From positions 1 through 31,158 of the forward strand of contig JACGCK010000377.1 of assembly GCA_014925825.1 (NCBI GenBank): 31,158 bases of DNA, given 5' to 3'. A program made the position numbers and the translations under genes. Of the stretch, positions 20,474-31,158 are shown piece after piece; position 1 is the first letter of the stretch, and each line of letters starts with the position of its first letter. Source of the stretch: Pholiota molesta (Eukaryota; Basidiomycota; Agaricomycetes; Agaricales; Strophariaceae). The notes below the pieces were generated by a model. The model was given only the letters and a program-made list of their open reading frames with translations, did not search any database and was not told the DNA's origin.

Positions 20474-21673
20474 TCACAAACCGAGATGGTGATCCATCTC
20501 GGGCTCGGTAGCCATACCCTCCACGAGACCTTGGATAATCCCCCCACTTGGCCTCGCGTTCTCAAGATAGCTCAGCCTCTCCTTGTGCCACTTTAACCAC
20601 TCCTCTGCCCGTGCACCATTCGTCTGCTGATCGAAGAGCCCAGCCGAAATAACAAAGATGTCTGGGCGCCCCGCGTGCCACAAGAACACCGTCGCACCGC
20701 ACGTCGAACAGAATTCTCTGTACTTTCCCGGGCTCCATGTGTACCGACTCAAGCTGCCGTGTCTGTCGTCCTCGTAACGGAGTTCGATGGGCTGGGTGCT
20801 CCCTGCTCGAAGACGTTGGCGCGCGAGAGGAACGCCCAGGACTGCACCTCGGCCCCGCTGCCGAGGCGACAGCTGGTGCATACGCAGTGGCCGGCGAGGT
20901 ACCTCGTCGAGGCGGAAGGTATCGCGTCGTTGATTTGCGCATCCGCGCGTTGGCCCCTCTCGTCGGTGGACTCGGGGGAGAACAACCACCATTTTTCGTC
21001 CTTGGAGTTGCGAATCTTGGCTAATGGTTTCAAGGATGTTGGCATCAAGAGGTCGGGATACGGAGCCTGTGGCATGATCGAGTATATGTTCGGGCGAGTG
21101 ACTTTGAACCGGACAGCCCCGCAATGACAATACCCATCCAGCCCTTCTGCTTTCTTCATTTCCTCCTTGCTTGGTAGGTTCTCGGAACGCCAGTTCAAAG
21201 GTAATTCTTTGCTACCTTCAGCCTGTGCGAATCGGGGCAAACGATGGCCTGCCACTTCCCGGAGCTGGTTGGCCATACCCCATCCATAGTGTCCTTGACC
21301 CAGACGTGAGACCGCAATCGAGCAAGGCCTTCCACATTGTCGAGGATGCCACTGGAGACATACCATACAGTCTCATCGATGCACTTGAATAGGTGGGAGG
21401 AACAGGTAGCGCAGAAATAGCGGACCGCGCGGGATGACGTGCGATAGCCTTTCAGATCCGAGGAGTTGGGATCAACTGGACGAAGACCGAGGCTTCCGAC
21501 GAGCGGTAGACCTTGGATAGGGAGATAGTAAAAGGCCATTTGACCGGTGACATGCCTGCAGGTATTGCAATGACATAGAGAGTTGTCGAGGGGAGGATGG
21601 TCCTATCAAACTTGACGCAGAAAGTGCTAGTTCCACAGTGGCATTGCGCCTTCACTGTAAGGACATCTGCCAT
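20474..21673 (-). CDS. double GFA/CENP-V domain protein, reading frame broken three times
   Basis: Two glutathione-dependent formaldehyde-activating enzyme (GFA)-like zinc domains in tandem. Domain 1 shows QCHCGTSTFCVKF, CHCNTCRHVTGQMAF and YFCATCSSHLF. Domain 2 shows YCHCGAVRFKV, CVCTSCRLGSGAEVQSWAF and FCSTCGATVFLW, then the ISAGLFD and EEWLKWHKERLSYLE tail. These cysteine clusters bind zinc in the family; substrates of fungal members are largely unknown. The start is at 21673, and TAG/TGA-free coding runs to the stop at 20474. Relative to its neighbour paralogue, the frame slips by one missing base at about 21574-21576, 21278-21281 and 20802-20804. With three bases added the span becomes 1203 nt, exactly 401 codons. 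No intron fits at these points. It is either a young pseudogene or a functional gene with sequence errors. Confidence 0.8.
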
Positions 21674-21823
21674 TTCGGTGACGATAAATTGGAGACTCGA
21701 GAGTAAGGGCAAGGTCAATGTTAGTTCACATTCAAGAACAGACGCAGGCTTATAAAAGTCCAACTCATTTCCGGAAAACCTATGTCTCAGACAGAAATAT
21801 TGAAATTGTCACTTTCAAACACA

Positions 21824-23097
21824 TTATGCTTCCGCCTTCATACCCTCTTGCAACGCTAGCGCCAGAGATGGTTCCAGAGCTTCCTCCTGGAAGCTCACGC
21901 GCTCCCTGTGCCACTCAAGCCAGTCCTCCGCCCTCGTCCCAGAAATCTCCTCGTCCAGCAGCCCCACAGAAACATATATCAGATCAGGCGTGCCCGCCTT
22001 CCACGAAAATGCGGTCGCGCCACAGGTTCCGCAGGATTCTTTATAGTTTCCCGGACTCGCAATGAATTGCCTTAGTCCAGCCGGACGTTCGTCTTCAACC
22101 TCGAGACATATCGGAGTCGTGGAATCAGGCTTCAAGATATTGGCGAGTGGTATGTACGCCCACGACTGGATTTCGCATCCGCTACAGCGCCGACAGAAGC
22201 TGCACATGCAATACCCCGCGAGATATTTGGTGGGGTGAGGCGAATCTTTCGGGCGCAACCACCATTTTTCATCCTTCTTGTTTTCGATCTTGGATAGATG
22301 TGACACGTCGTAGGGACAAAGGAGATCCGGATAGGCAGCGGTTGGGATGAGCGACGCGTCCGATGGACGAGTGATGATGAATGAGATGGTCTTGCAATGG
22401 CAGGAAGCTTTGAGTTGGCCTGGGTTTTTCGCTTGTGCATCGGCCAAGCGATCGGCTCTCCATCCAAGGGGAAGTTCTTCACTGTCTCTGCCCCTCCTGT
22501 ATCTCAACAGCTTCACTCCGTCGATAACCCTCAGTCGATCGGCGAGACCCCCATCGAGTGTGTCCCCAACACAGATATGACATCCTTTCTTGATCAGACC
22601 ATCTATCTTTTCAAGCACGCCCACTGTAACCTCCCATTTGTCCCCAGTGTCTCCATGATGAACCCAGAAGAGATTGGCCGAGCATGACTTGCAAAATATC
22701 TCGTTATGCCGGGGGAGGACGTGTATTTCATCATGTCACCGAGCTCGTAAGGCGTTTCGACTTCATCGACCGCCAATACGGCAGCGGTGCTAGGAGTCCA
22801 TTCGCAGTAGCGGAATGGTGGCGATTGTCATTGTGAGGCGGGTCGGACTGCTTTCGTCGGCGCTGTGAATTCGAAGGCCGGCCGACTAGGACTGCGGCTG
22901 CTATGGACGCTCAACCCATTCGCGCGGGTCAAGGGTACACCTTCGATAGGGGCATAGCTCAGCGCCATCTGTCCTGAAGTGTGTCGGCATATCGAGCAGT
23001 GGCAGATTTCGGCAGTGATGGGGAGGGATGCCGTGTCGAACGCAACGCGAAATGCGTTCAGTTCACATTGGCAAGAAGCATTCACATAAGTCGTCAT
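21824..23097 (-). CDS. double GFA/CENP-V domain protein, paralogue of the neighbour, one frame break
   Basis: Same two-domain plan as 20474-21673, on the same strand only 150 bases upstream of it. Domain 1: SCQCELNAFRVAF, CHCSICRHTSGQMALSY, FCKSCSANLFW. Domain 2: SCHCKTISFI, CMCSFCRRCSGCEIQSWAY, CGTCGATAFSW, then YVSVGLLDEE and EDWLEWHRERVSF. A TGA at 22828-22830 lies in the frame of domain 1. It disappears if a 126-base intron (22915-22790, GTTGAG donor, CCTAG acceptor) is removed, and removal also shortens an otherwise long insertion relative to the neighbour. One base is missing between RYF and CKSC, at the T run complementary to 22693-22696. The stop at 21824 follows a conserved amphipathic tail. 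A TATA-like stretch lies near 23200-23210. A functional gene with one sequence error, or early decay, are both possible. Confidence 0.75.
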
Positions 23098-23210
23098 CTC
23101 TTTGAATAGCACTAGCGAATCTATACCGTTTTGCAGCGCAGGTTAGACAATATCAAAGCTGGCGGTTGTGGACAGTACCTTGGGAAGGCTTGTAGGTGGT
23201 TATATTATAA

Positions 23211-24223
23211 TGGAGCGTTTGATAACACTTCGAAAGACGTCTTTGTACTAGTATCGACGACGCGGTGGAAAACTGTTACAGTGTGAAGTGTGATTTGAGT
23301 GTAAATTTACGGCCTGTCCGAGTATCAGCCTTCCTCTTATATAGCCAAGTCAAGATAATCTGCCTATTTTGAACATTTGAAGTGCTTACTCAACGAGATC
23401 CGCAGATATGAAAGCCTAGGTCGTGGATGGTCTGTGGGACGCAATGTCGGGTTCCGATTATGTGCCGCAGCATAGTCGGTCGAGACTCCATACGAAGACA
23501 TGATCATTCGATGATGGAAGGGAGCTGGAGTTGTCTGGAGTGCCAATGTCATCTATTATCAGGTGATGACTCTATTGATAGAGGTCTAATCTTGCGTTAA
23601 TTGTAAAATTTCCAAGAGCATGTTCTATCTTTTTTGAGAAATGTACTTATCGGTAGCTGCTCCACAAGAGCGGATTCAATGACAATACAAGCGTTTATGT
23701 TCGTGAATTTGAAGCTTCTACGCTGTTTCTGAGGCAAGCTCGCTGGCTAAGCAGATCCGAGTGGCTTGTAGCTTTGGATGCCTAATATCTTGATCAATTG
23801 GCTCATGAAAAGCAAAGTGCAGACATACCATCTGTGAGTAGGAGTATCCGGTAGATGGATCCGTATTTTCCATCTCTTGCTTCGATGTTTGCATCTCGGT
23901 TGCCTGGTCTTGAAGTGATGGGCCATTTTATGAGAAGAGCGAAAAGAGTGGTATTGGTTGTGGTGATGACACAAGATAACTGTATACAATGAGAAATAAA
24001 ATGATAAAGAGTGTATTAGAGACCAGGGGAAATCGGAAATAGAAGACCAAGGAGCGTAGATATGATAAGTCGGAAATTTGCGATAATTATCAAGGAGCAT
24101 AAACAGACAGCGGGGATCGGGTACTAGGCAACAAACATTAAAAGTTCAGTAAAAATGGGAAGAGAAATTGGTGAAACAAGCAAGCCCAAAGCAGATACTA
24201 AAATGTGACATGAGTATAGGGTA
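23211..24223. other. intergenic, no supported gene
   Basis: About 1 kb between the start of the GFA-domain gene and the stop of the large PH-domain gene, both on the minus strand. A 117-codon minus-strand frame at 23747-24100 is AT-rich and His/Tyr/Ser-rich without any motif, and is probably 3' UTR or spacer of the PH-domain gene region. Confidence 0.5.
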
Positions 24224-27200
24224 TTAATCGTGGGCAGGAACGGATGTCTTGGTAGAGCGCCTTGAGCCAAATCGAAGTTTGCCATCGTCGCCGCGACCCC
24301 AGGAGAAGATGCCGCCACCTGCTTCATGCGATTGCGCGCTGCCCGTTCTTGAGCGGAATGACCAGGCGGGCGAGGAAGGGCGGACGTGGTCAGGAGGGTT
24401 GGGTTCGAGGTGGTGGTTGTCGATGCTTCGACGGCTGGAGACGGTGCCTTGGTTGTACTGGGTAGCAGGGTTCTGCTGGTGATGGTGATGGTGATGATTA
24501 TGGCCAACAGTGTGTCGGCCGTCGCAGCATGCCCGGACGTTCTCCAAGCCCTCGTAACCACCATCTGACATGGTGTCGTCATGAAGTTCGAAATCCAGCT
24601 CATCTGGGTCTTGAGGAGGAACGTCGACGAAGGACCTGTCAGGGCTATAGGGACTCTCTGGAGCGTTCCACCGGAGATATTCCAGGGCAGGAGTGCCAGA
24701 GCGTTTGCTAGCGGAGCCTCGCATAGACAATTGAGATCGACTCCGTTGTCCGCGAGGTGTCGTATTCCATGGTTCGCCAGCTACGGCACTCCTGGCACTG
24801 CGTTGACTTTGGGGACTCGTGGCTAGAGGAGGCCGACGACTGTGGTCAGTGTTGTCGGGTGTTTTAGGCAAAACAGTGTTGTTTCCAGGTGACATCACAT
24901 TGGGATCTGGGCGAGCAAGGAGGTATTTCAGAGCCTAAAATAGAATTAGTTCAATGTATGATAAAACATATTGGCAAGGGAAACGTACATTCAACCAGAT
25001 ATCGTGCCTCTCCTTGGTAAGAGCAGTGATCTTCATCTCCCGTTGAGGCGTGGAAACAATAACACTGTATTGATATAGACCAGGAGGCATGGGATTAGGA
25101 TCCAGTACAGAACGAACCCCTTCAATGTAAGCTGCGAAAAGAAACACAAGTGAAACGTTATTATAAAAAGAATCATAACAATTAAATGAAATAAACATAC
25201 CGCTCTTAGCACTCGACTCAGACACGTTGGATGAACCAGGATCAGCAGAACTCCAATACAGGGTCTTGGTATACGGATGGACCCAGAAGAACCGCTTATG
25301 CCGCCTCTCTCCAACACCCTTCCCAATCGCCTTGCGGGTATACTTGTACAAGAACTCGCCGATCATCGTCTGCGTGATCGCATGGATGATCGCAGGATCC
25401 GTCGACATCGCATTGTTGTTCGCGCGCGGGGTGATGTCCGCGCTCTTGTCCGGCGTCGTTGGCGCCTCCGCCGCAGACGCTGACGGGTCGTACTGATGGC
25501 GGTCGGACGACATGGACGAACGAGGAGACGCGACGCCGCTGTGGTCCGAGGTCAGCGACGTGGAGGACCGCGCATTTCGTTCGCGCTCTCTGACGCTGTG
25601 CGACGACAGGACGCTTGGCGGCATGTATGCATGGCTCACGGTGTTGGCGGCCGACCTGAAGCTGCTGGTCGATGGCGGCTGTCGCAAGTTAGCCTGCGAC
25701 GGCGGCATGCTCGATGCATGCGAGCGAATGCTGTGGGCACCCGGCACGGAAAGGATCGATCCAAGTGGCGTTGTCGCGCGTTGTATAAGCTCAGCAGGAG
25801 GCGGCGACGACGGTCGTGGAGGAGGCCCATCGCGGAACCCAGACGCAGTCAGCCTTCGCTCCGGAATGAAGTTGGGCGGAGGCATGCTGCTGGGCGGAGG
25901 CGGCAGCTTCGGTGGTGGTGGCAGCGACATCATTGGTGGTCTCGTCTTGTCCATCGAGGTGAGGATGGGACCATTCGTCGATGACGACAGGACTCGAGAC
26001 CGGTTCGAGGGATCTTCTGCGGCAGTGCTGGAAGAAATAAGCGATTCGATAGACCGCCTGTCCGTAGTGGTTCGGCGCCCTAATGTACCCGACGCCGACG
26101 GTTCGCGGAAGACGCTGGACATAGGCGTACTGACAGGTGAAGGTGCTGTGAACACAGGAGCTGGCGCTGATGCAGAGAGCCCATTGGCAGTTGGCGGCGC
26201 AGATGGAGGCGGAGGGATGAATTGGAACTGATGGTTTGTCGAGCCGACGCGATAGAGGCCGGGTTTGGGAGACGGAGCTGGAATGATGGCAGGCGCGGCA
26301 GGCGCAGGCGGCTTCCACTCGTCGGTCTGTATCGACATTTCCTTGACTTCAGGCTTGGGCGCAGGCACTTCCACTAGCACTTCCACTGGCACTTCCACTT
26401 GCACTTCAACGGCACTTCCACAGGCACTTCCACGACAACAGGCTCCGGCGGTTCGTACAAGTCCGCAGTGACACCCACAGATTCATAGGAACGGATATGA
26501 TTGGCACAGGCGCGAAATACGACGAGGCGGACGTAGGCGGACGATCGAGCGACGAGGTCGAGCGATGGTGCCTGCTCGAGAAATGCGAGGCCTTGATGCT
26601 CTCCGCGTCGTCCTCCGAGTCCGAATAGTCGTTGTCCGTCATCGTGCGCACGGAATGGAAATCCTCGGAAGGCGTCGACATCATGATGCTCTGCCGCGCG
26701 TCGTGGTAGTCGTCCTCGGTCTCCGCTCCCGTCTCGGTTTCTTCGCCCTCGTCGATTTCATCGTCGGCGGCGACAGCCTGGTGGGACAGGAAAGAACGCG
26801 TGATGGTGCTGTCTCCGCCGCTGCTGTTCGTGCGTGAGATATCTGCCTGGGTAATCGTGCTTCGTCGACCGGTATCCGCGATGACAAGAGGAGGCAAGCC
26901 TTTGCCCAATGCAGGTTGGACGAGAACGGGCTCTGGCAATGGGTCTGTTCCAATACCGCTATCCACCAACACAGGCGCAGGCGGAGGAGGGTCAGTCCCA
27001 ACGCTGCTCTCCACCAACACCGGAGCAGGAGGAAGAACAGGCTCAGGGGTATGATGTTGGACGCCCATCTCCGCCTTCTCCACGACCACCACCGCTTCAG
27101 GCTCCGTCTGCAGCGACATGTCCGCCATCACAGGCTTGGGAGGGAGGACGGGCTCCGGCTCAGGGTCTGACTGGGTGCCCATCTCCACATGCACTACTAC

Positions 27201-29638
27201 GGGCGCAGGCGGCACCTCCGGCTCAGCAGGTGCAACGACAGGCGGCTCGGCCAACACGACGATCTCAGGGTCTGACTGGATGCCCATCTCCACATGCACG
27301 ACTACGGGCGCAGGCGGCACCTCTGGCTCAGCAGGTACAACGACAGGCGGCTCGGCCAAAACGACGGTCTTCTCCTCCTCAACGGCCTCCGTCTGGCATC
27401 CAAACTCGGCTTTCTCGACCCTCTTGACCCGGATGTATTCCGCATCGTCGTCGTCTTCCTCGATGATGTCTGTGTCATTGAAGAGAGACGTGTTGGCGCC
27501 CTTCAGCGGCGACGATTCGAAGCCGCCGAGCTCCGCCGCGAGCACTTCAGGTGCAGCCACGATGGAAGGCGGACGCGCCTCTTTGAACGGAACGCCGCCT
27601 CTTGGCCGGCGGCCTGTGCCTGTGGTGCGGCCTCGCGCGGAACGGCCCAGTACAGCTTGGCGCAATGGGCTGCCGGTGTACGAGCCATTCGAAGGCGTTC
27701 GACGAAGGACGTTGGCGAAAGCAGGGTCCATCCCATCGACACTGGTTCGGTTGGAGTTGATCTCCATGGGGGTCGGCGAAGGCGATCGAGAGCGTTGGAG
27801 TTCTTCCTCTTCCTCTTGTTGTGGTGGAATATCATGGCTATTACCGAAGAACTGCGAGACTTCGTCTTCATCGTCTGCTTGGGTGTAATGGATGGGAATT
27901 GAAGGAACCGGAGGAGGGAATTCATCTGATAGATGTTCAGGTTGGTCATCATCGTTGTAGTCCGACGACGGGCTGCCAGCAGCCATTCCGAGCCGTTGGA
28001 TGAGTGTGATACCGCCACGGCCTCGGCCCCGCCCGCGACCACGACCCGCACCGACTTTGAAAGGCGTCGTTGAGCGTTTGAGCGGGCGCTTGTTTTCGAC
28101 AACGGCGATATTCTCGTCGGCATAACCCTCGGCCTGGTCTTCTTCGCCATCTTGGGCATCTTGGCCATTTTCCAAGCGTATTCGCTGCTGCTTCTCACGG
28201 TTCAGCGACCCTTTCAGAGTGTTGATTTGTCTCTGGGCATGGGCGAGGCGTTGCTGCAATGCTTCGATTTCGTTTGTAGGGTGATTGGCGGCTAAGAATG
28301 GCTTGCGAAGGGGTGAAGGGTCGGGAGAGTCGGCAAAGTCGGATCCTAGATCGTCTGGAGGGAATAAGGCTGAAACATCCAAATTCCTGCGGTTGGTGGA
28401 ACCACGTCCAGTGGTGCCAAAGACGTCATCTGGGTCATTGGTGCCGGCAGGAGTGAGGAAGTCCATCGTATCGGGGCCACCGGGCGTAAGAGGAGAGCCA
28501 TACTTGGGAAGGCGTCTTCCAGCGCGAGCGACGTCTGCCTTCAGGGTGTCCATTGCTTGTTGAAGATCTGACTTGTCGCGCATGAGGCCTGCCGCATTTC
28601 TACGAGCCTGAGCAATATCCGTATCATGTTTCGCCTTCATTTCTTCGATGACATTGGCGAGCCGCTCTCCTTCGTTCTTGTGTTGGTCGGCAGCGTCCCG
28701 AGATTGTGCCAATGCCTTTGTCAGGCGTTTATGGTCGGATTCCAGTCGTTGCAACGTTGCCACGGTCTCTTCATTCCTGCCTGTTAGCTCTTGAAAACGG
28801 ACTTCAAGGTTCCAATTCTCCTCCTTGAACTTGTCTATACATTGTGTCAAAATCTGTTGCAGGTTGGTAATGACTAAAAAAAGAAACCTACCAGAATTTT
28901 GTTCCTGTTGCTTTAAAGCCGTCCGGAGACCCTCAACAGACTTTTCCAGATCATCTTTCTCTTCTTTCATGTCCTGAATAGCCTTGTCACGTTCGCCAAG
29001 AAGAGATTGGAGACGTCGGACTTCCGTAAGCAGTCCACTGCCAATTTCAAACGCGAATTCTGGAAGGAAGAAGTGAGATGAGTCTAATGATTGATAGATC
29101 GGGACGTAATCGCAAAATTACGCACCGACATCATCAGCGCGATGTGCAGCGTTTTTAGCGCGCCTTGACTGAGCAACAGACGTGCCAGCGGATGATTTGA
29201 TACGCTCAGGCTCCTCCCGCCCCAAATCCGTGTATGGTACGAGAGGTGAACGAGCATCATCAGACAAGAATTCCTAGAGGCAAAAAGGAGAAACCAAGTG
29301 TTTCAACAAATTGTGGTGGCATGTTATGAGTGGCAAAAACACACCTTTGCGTTGCTGCCAAAGCAGCTGAGCAGCTGCGCGTTCTCGTCGTCCCATGCCA
29401 TGATTGTATCCACGAGCTCGTGATACCGCTCACGCGTCTCTTCCTCTCCCTTATCTGCCTCCAAAACCTCGATCTCCTTGAGCCGCGCCTCCAACTCTGC
29501 CTGTTGGGTAAGAATCCGCTGCCCGAGATTACCAGTATGCAGGAGCTGCTCCGCCTTGTTCTGGAAGACGTTCTGGATATGGAGTTTGAGGTCGCCAGCG
29601 GTGGAAAAGGAATGGTGTGGGGACGAAAAGTCCGGCAT
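24224..29638 (-). CDS. cortical anchor protein with coiled coil and C-terminal PH domain (Num1/ApsA/Mcp5 type)
   Basis: Large scaffold that in ascomycetes tethers dynein or mitochondria to the cell cortex through a lipid-binding PH domain. Exons 29638-29345, 29273-29126, 29059-28892, 28834-25201, 25131-24989 and 24934-24224. Two single-base losses interrupt exon 4, at about 26488-26489 and 26410-26412. Correcting both gives 5100 nt (1699 aa). In order: N-terminal coiled coils (QQAELEARLKEIEVLEADK; EKDDLEKSVEGLRTALKQQE; a further segment to about residue 320), an RG-rich patch (GAGRGRGRGRGRGG), Pro/Glu/Val repeats with paired QSDPE units, and a Ser/Pro-rich stretch. The PH domain covers about residues 1345-1475 (TMIGEFLYKYTRKAIGKG, HKRFFWVHPYTKTLYWS, MKITALTKERHDIWLNALKY). 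The tail is disordered and includes six consecutive His. The PH sequence matches the fungal Num1/Mcp5 subtype in pattern. Cortical dynein anchoring is inferred from the family. Confidence 0.87.
26345..26440 (-). repeat. 12-base tandem repeat encoding Val-Glu-Val-Pro
   Basis: Imperfect copies of GTGGAAGTGCCT run through this stretch of the PH-domain gene (minus strand), encoding VEVP-type units. One of the two frame losses, at 26410-26412, lies inside it. Replication slippage or base-calling loss in the repeat could both explain that. Confidence 0.7.
27161..27370 (-). repeat. tandem 105-base repeat, two copies, in the PH-domain gene
   Basis: Units 27161-27265 and 27266-27370 are nearly identical and in frame. 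Each encodes 35 residues including VPPAPVVVHVEMG and QSDPE. More diverged relatives of the same module (VLVESSVGTDP, VLVDSGIGTDP) continue at about 26930-27060. Recent in-frame duplication within the disordered linker is the simplest reading. Confidence 0.85.
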
Positions 29639-30448
29639 TGGGGGAGGTCGTGAGCTCCATACGACGCCATGGCCACCTGAGGCTGTGACAGCCCGGGGGG
29701 AGGGAGCTGGTGAAAAGACTTTACAGGCCCGCTCCTCTCCTCGTGCCTCTCATACAAACCCAACCGTCCTCTGCGTTCCCAAGGTCATGTGATCCCAGAC
29801 GCCAACATCTTCCCACCTCCTGTCAGCGCCGGTGCCACCCAACTCGGCCCACCTTCCATTCTGGTTCCAGCCTCATTTTTTTCCCCGTTTAATTCAATTA
29901 CGGGCACTCCGTTACAAATTCATTTTGTCGGTGACCATTCGCTGAATACACCTAAATTAAATGGGCTTTGTCACGGCGCCGTTTTATTGTTTTCTCGGTT
30001 GGCAACTCAACCTCGTAAGCAACGAGCTTAACCTGTTATGCTTTAGTATGCTCGGCTTTAGCGTTAAATTAAAGCTCGAGTCCTCGCAGACTTCGACATT
30101 TTTTAATATCATCAATGTTAAGATGCAAGAATCTGTTAGTCCAGGTCTTTTAAAGTTCAAGCATACGCTTCGCTAAGTTCAAGTCGATGAAAAGTCGATA
30201 GTATATGCATTTAATTGCATGCATATCAAGATAAGTAGTACAAAGGCATAACATAGAGAGCACACAGAAAGCATATTCATAGCAATAAGTCAGTAGATCG
30301 TGATATTAACTAAACAGGAGTCCATAAAAACATCCCTGTCCTTGGTCGTCGGACACCTCTTGAAGCTTGAGGCTCCGTCAGCCAGAGCGCGTCCATTTGT
30401 ACCGCGACTGACACGCAGCGCAGCCAGCAGTCCTAAGCCCCATGCTCA
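29639..30448. other. intergenic, promoter side of the PH-domain gene
   Basis: About 800 bases, AT-rich from 29870 to 30300. No gene, RNA or repeat is evident. No clear TATA box precedes the start at 29638, as is common for housekeeping genes. Confidence 0.5.
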
Positions 30449-31158
30449 TCACCGTATTGCCGCCTGTAAATCGATCGGCGCCAATATTTTCACGCAGCAA
30501 CTGCTCCGCTGCGTTCCATTTCCAAAGGCCCTATCAGGTCCTATTCTTCTTCGGATGCCTCTCATCATCGTACCACGTCCTGATACAACACCCTGCCCCA
30601 ACTCCGGCTCAGCCTTGCGTTTCCTCGACTGGCCCGTCGTCTGAAGTGCCGGCGACGTCACGCGCCGCGGGGTACTCGGAGGCGGCGACAGCGTGCGGTG
30701 GCTCGGATTCGGCGCTGAAGTTCCATGCACAGGCACTGGCCTGCGCGGGCTGGGAATGGCGAGCGGGATCTGTGACGATGCGTGGCACTGGCAGGCGTTG
30801 GCGAGACAGGTTCCTCGACTGACTTGAGGCGCGGTGGACGTTCTCGCGATACGCTGCGAGCTTTAGCGGAGGCCACCTTGATTCGTTTTCCCTGCCGCTC
30901 TCCGCTGGGTCGAAAACAGCGGAGGCTGGATCAACGTTCAAGGAGCAGGATAATTTTTTCGCCGTCCACCTTGGTTATGGCTATTTTGGGAGTGCCGCTG
31001 ACCCCTGCAGGTGAACTTTTTATGCCGTCGTCGTCGCCAAACGCAGAAGCTTCATCGTCAGCATTTTGCAGTCCCGTGGAGTAGTGGAAGTGCTGAGTGC
31101 AATAGACCCCGGCGGAGTGAGCGCTGCAGCGCCTGGTGGCCTTCGAAAGCCAAGAGAA
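30449..31158 (-). CDS. C-terminal part of an unidentified basic Ser/Pro-rich protein, frame disturbed
   Basis: The right edge cuts this minus-strand gene. From the edge one frame reads through DDEASAFGDDDGIKSSP and GTPKIAITKVDGEKI and meets a TGA at 30931-30933. The same frame continues as KRIKVASAKARSVSRERPP and RLKSVEEPVSPTPASATHR to SRSPFP. There it must lose one base, at about 30744-30747, to continue as SPRRPVPVHGTSAPNP, LSPPPSTPRRVTSP and SRKRKAEPELGQ to the stop at 30449. The composition (SP and RP dipeptides, KRK) suggests a disordered, possibly nuclear protein. A CACTCAG acceptor upstream of HFHYSTGLQ suggests an intron close to the edge. I do not recognise the family. The TGA may be spliced out, an error, or real decay. 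Confidence 0.45.

Noticed and set aside
20675..21127. Plus-strand 150-codon frame over GFA gene 1
   Set aside because: Antisense shadow of the zinc-domain coding strand.
25496..26231. Long plus-strand frames (162 and 239 codons) across the PH-domain gene
   Set aside because: Antisense shadows of a GC-rich, Ser/Pro-rich coding exon; the minus-strand reading carries the conserved domains.
26909..27902. Long plus-strand frames (172-256 codons)
   Set aside because: Mirror images of the Pro/Glu/Val repeat region of the minus-strand gene, with no independent motif.
30300..30822. Plus-strand frames of 114 and 126 codons near the right edge
   Set aside because: They oppose the minus-strand Ser/Pro- and KRK-rich coding stretch and show no motif.
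1..31158. Transposons, CRISPR arrays, tRNA or rRNA genes
   Set aside because: I saw no transposase or reverse-transcriptase motifs, terminal repeats, spaced direct repeats, or tRNA box consensus; CRISPR is not expected in a fungal nucleus.

Overview
This is nuclear DNA from a filamentous fungus, most likely an agaricomycete basidiomycete. The genes carry many short introns (48-84 nt), tiny exons (14, 24 and 25 nt) and moderate GC content, and the gene families are typical of mushrooms. Because of the introns, long reading frames show only parts of genes. I rebuilt exon chains by joining consensus splice sites in phase and checking that conserved motifs and total lengths came out whole.

Layout, left to right. 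1-309: 3' end of a cis-prenyltransferase gene (+). 995-3146: complete 12-exon cytochrome P450 (+). 3511-4669: complete 6-exon cis-prenyltransferase paralogue (+), so two cis-prenyltransferase copies flank the P450. Each copy is followed by a relic of a minus-strand sequence (about 690-740 and 4690-5200). 6707-7096: small hypothetical gene (+). 7427-8668 and 9760-10993: tandem minus-strand paralogues for secreted proteins with an apple-like cysteine region and a jelly-roll, CBM-like C-terminus. 11829-12396: small secreted cysteine-containing protein (-). 13125-14953: TFIIE alpha subunit (+). 14954-17609: long gene-poor spacer with a GC-rich palindrome and an orphan TATA box. 17610-20012: POT/PTR2 peptide transporter (+). 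20474-21673 and 21824-23097: tandem minus-strand proteins, each with two GFA/CENP-V-type zinc domains. 24224-29638: large coiled-coil and PH-domain cortical anchor of the Num1/ApsA/Mcp5 type (-). 30449-31158: C-terminal part of an unidentified Ser/Pro-rich protein (-) running off the right edge.

TFIIE, the transporter and the PH-domain anchor are housekeeping genes. The left 12 kb is accessory in character: duplicated lipid-type enzymes with altered catalytic motifs, a P450, and recently duplicated secreted proteins. Two points deserve attention. The first is the cis-prenyltransferase/P450/cis-prenyltransferase block, where the prenyltransferase has lost several family-invariant residues. The second is a set of about seven single-base frame losses, all of one direction, confined to 20.8-30.8 kb. 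These break otherwise well conserved frames and look more like sequence error or very recent decay than ordinary gene structure.
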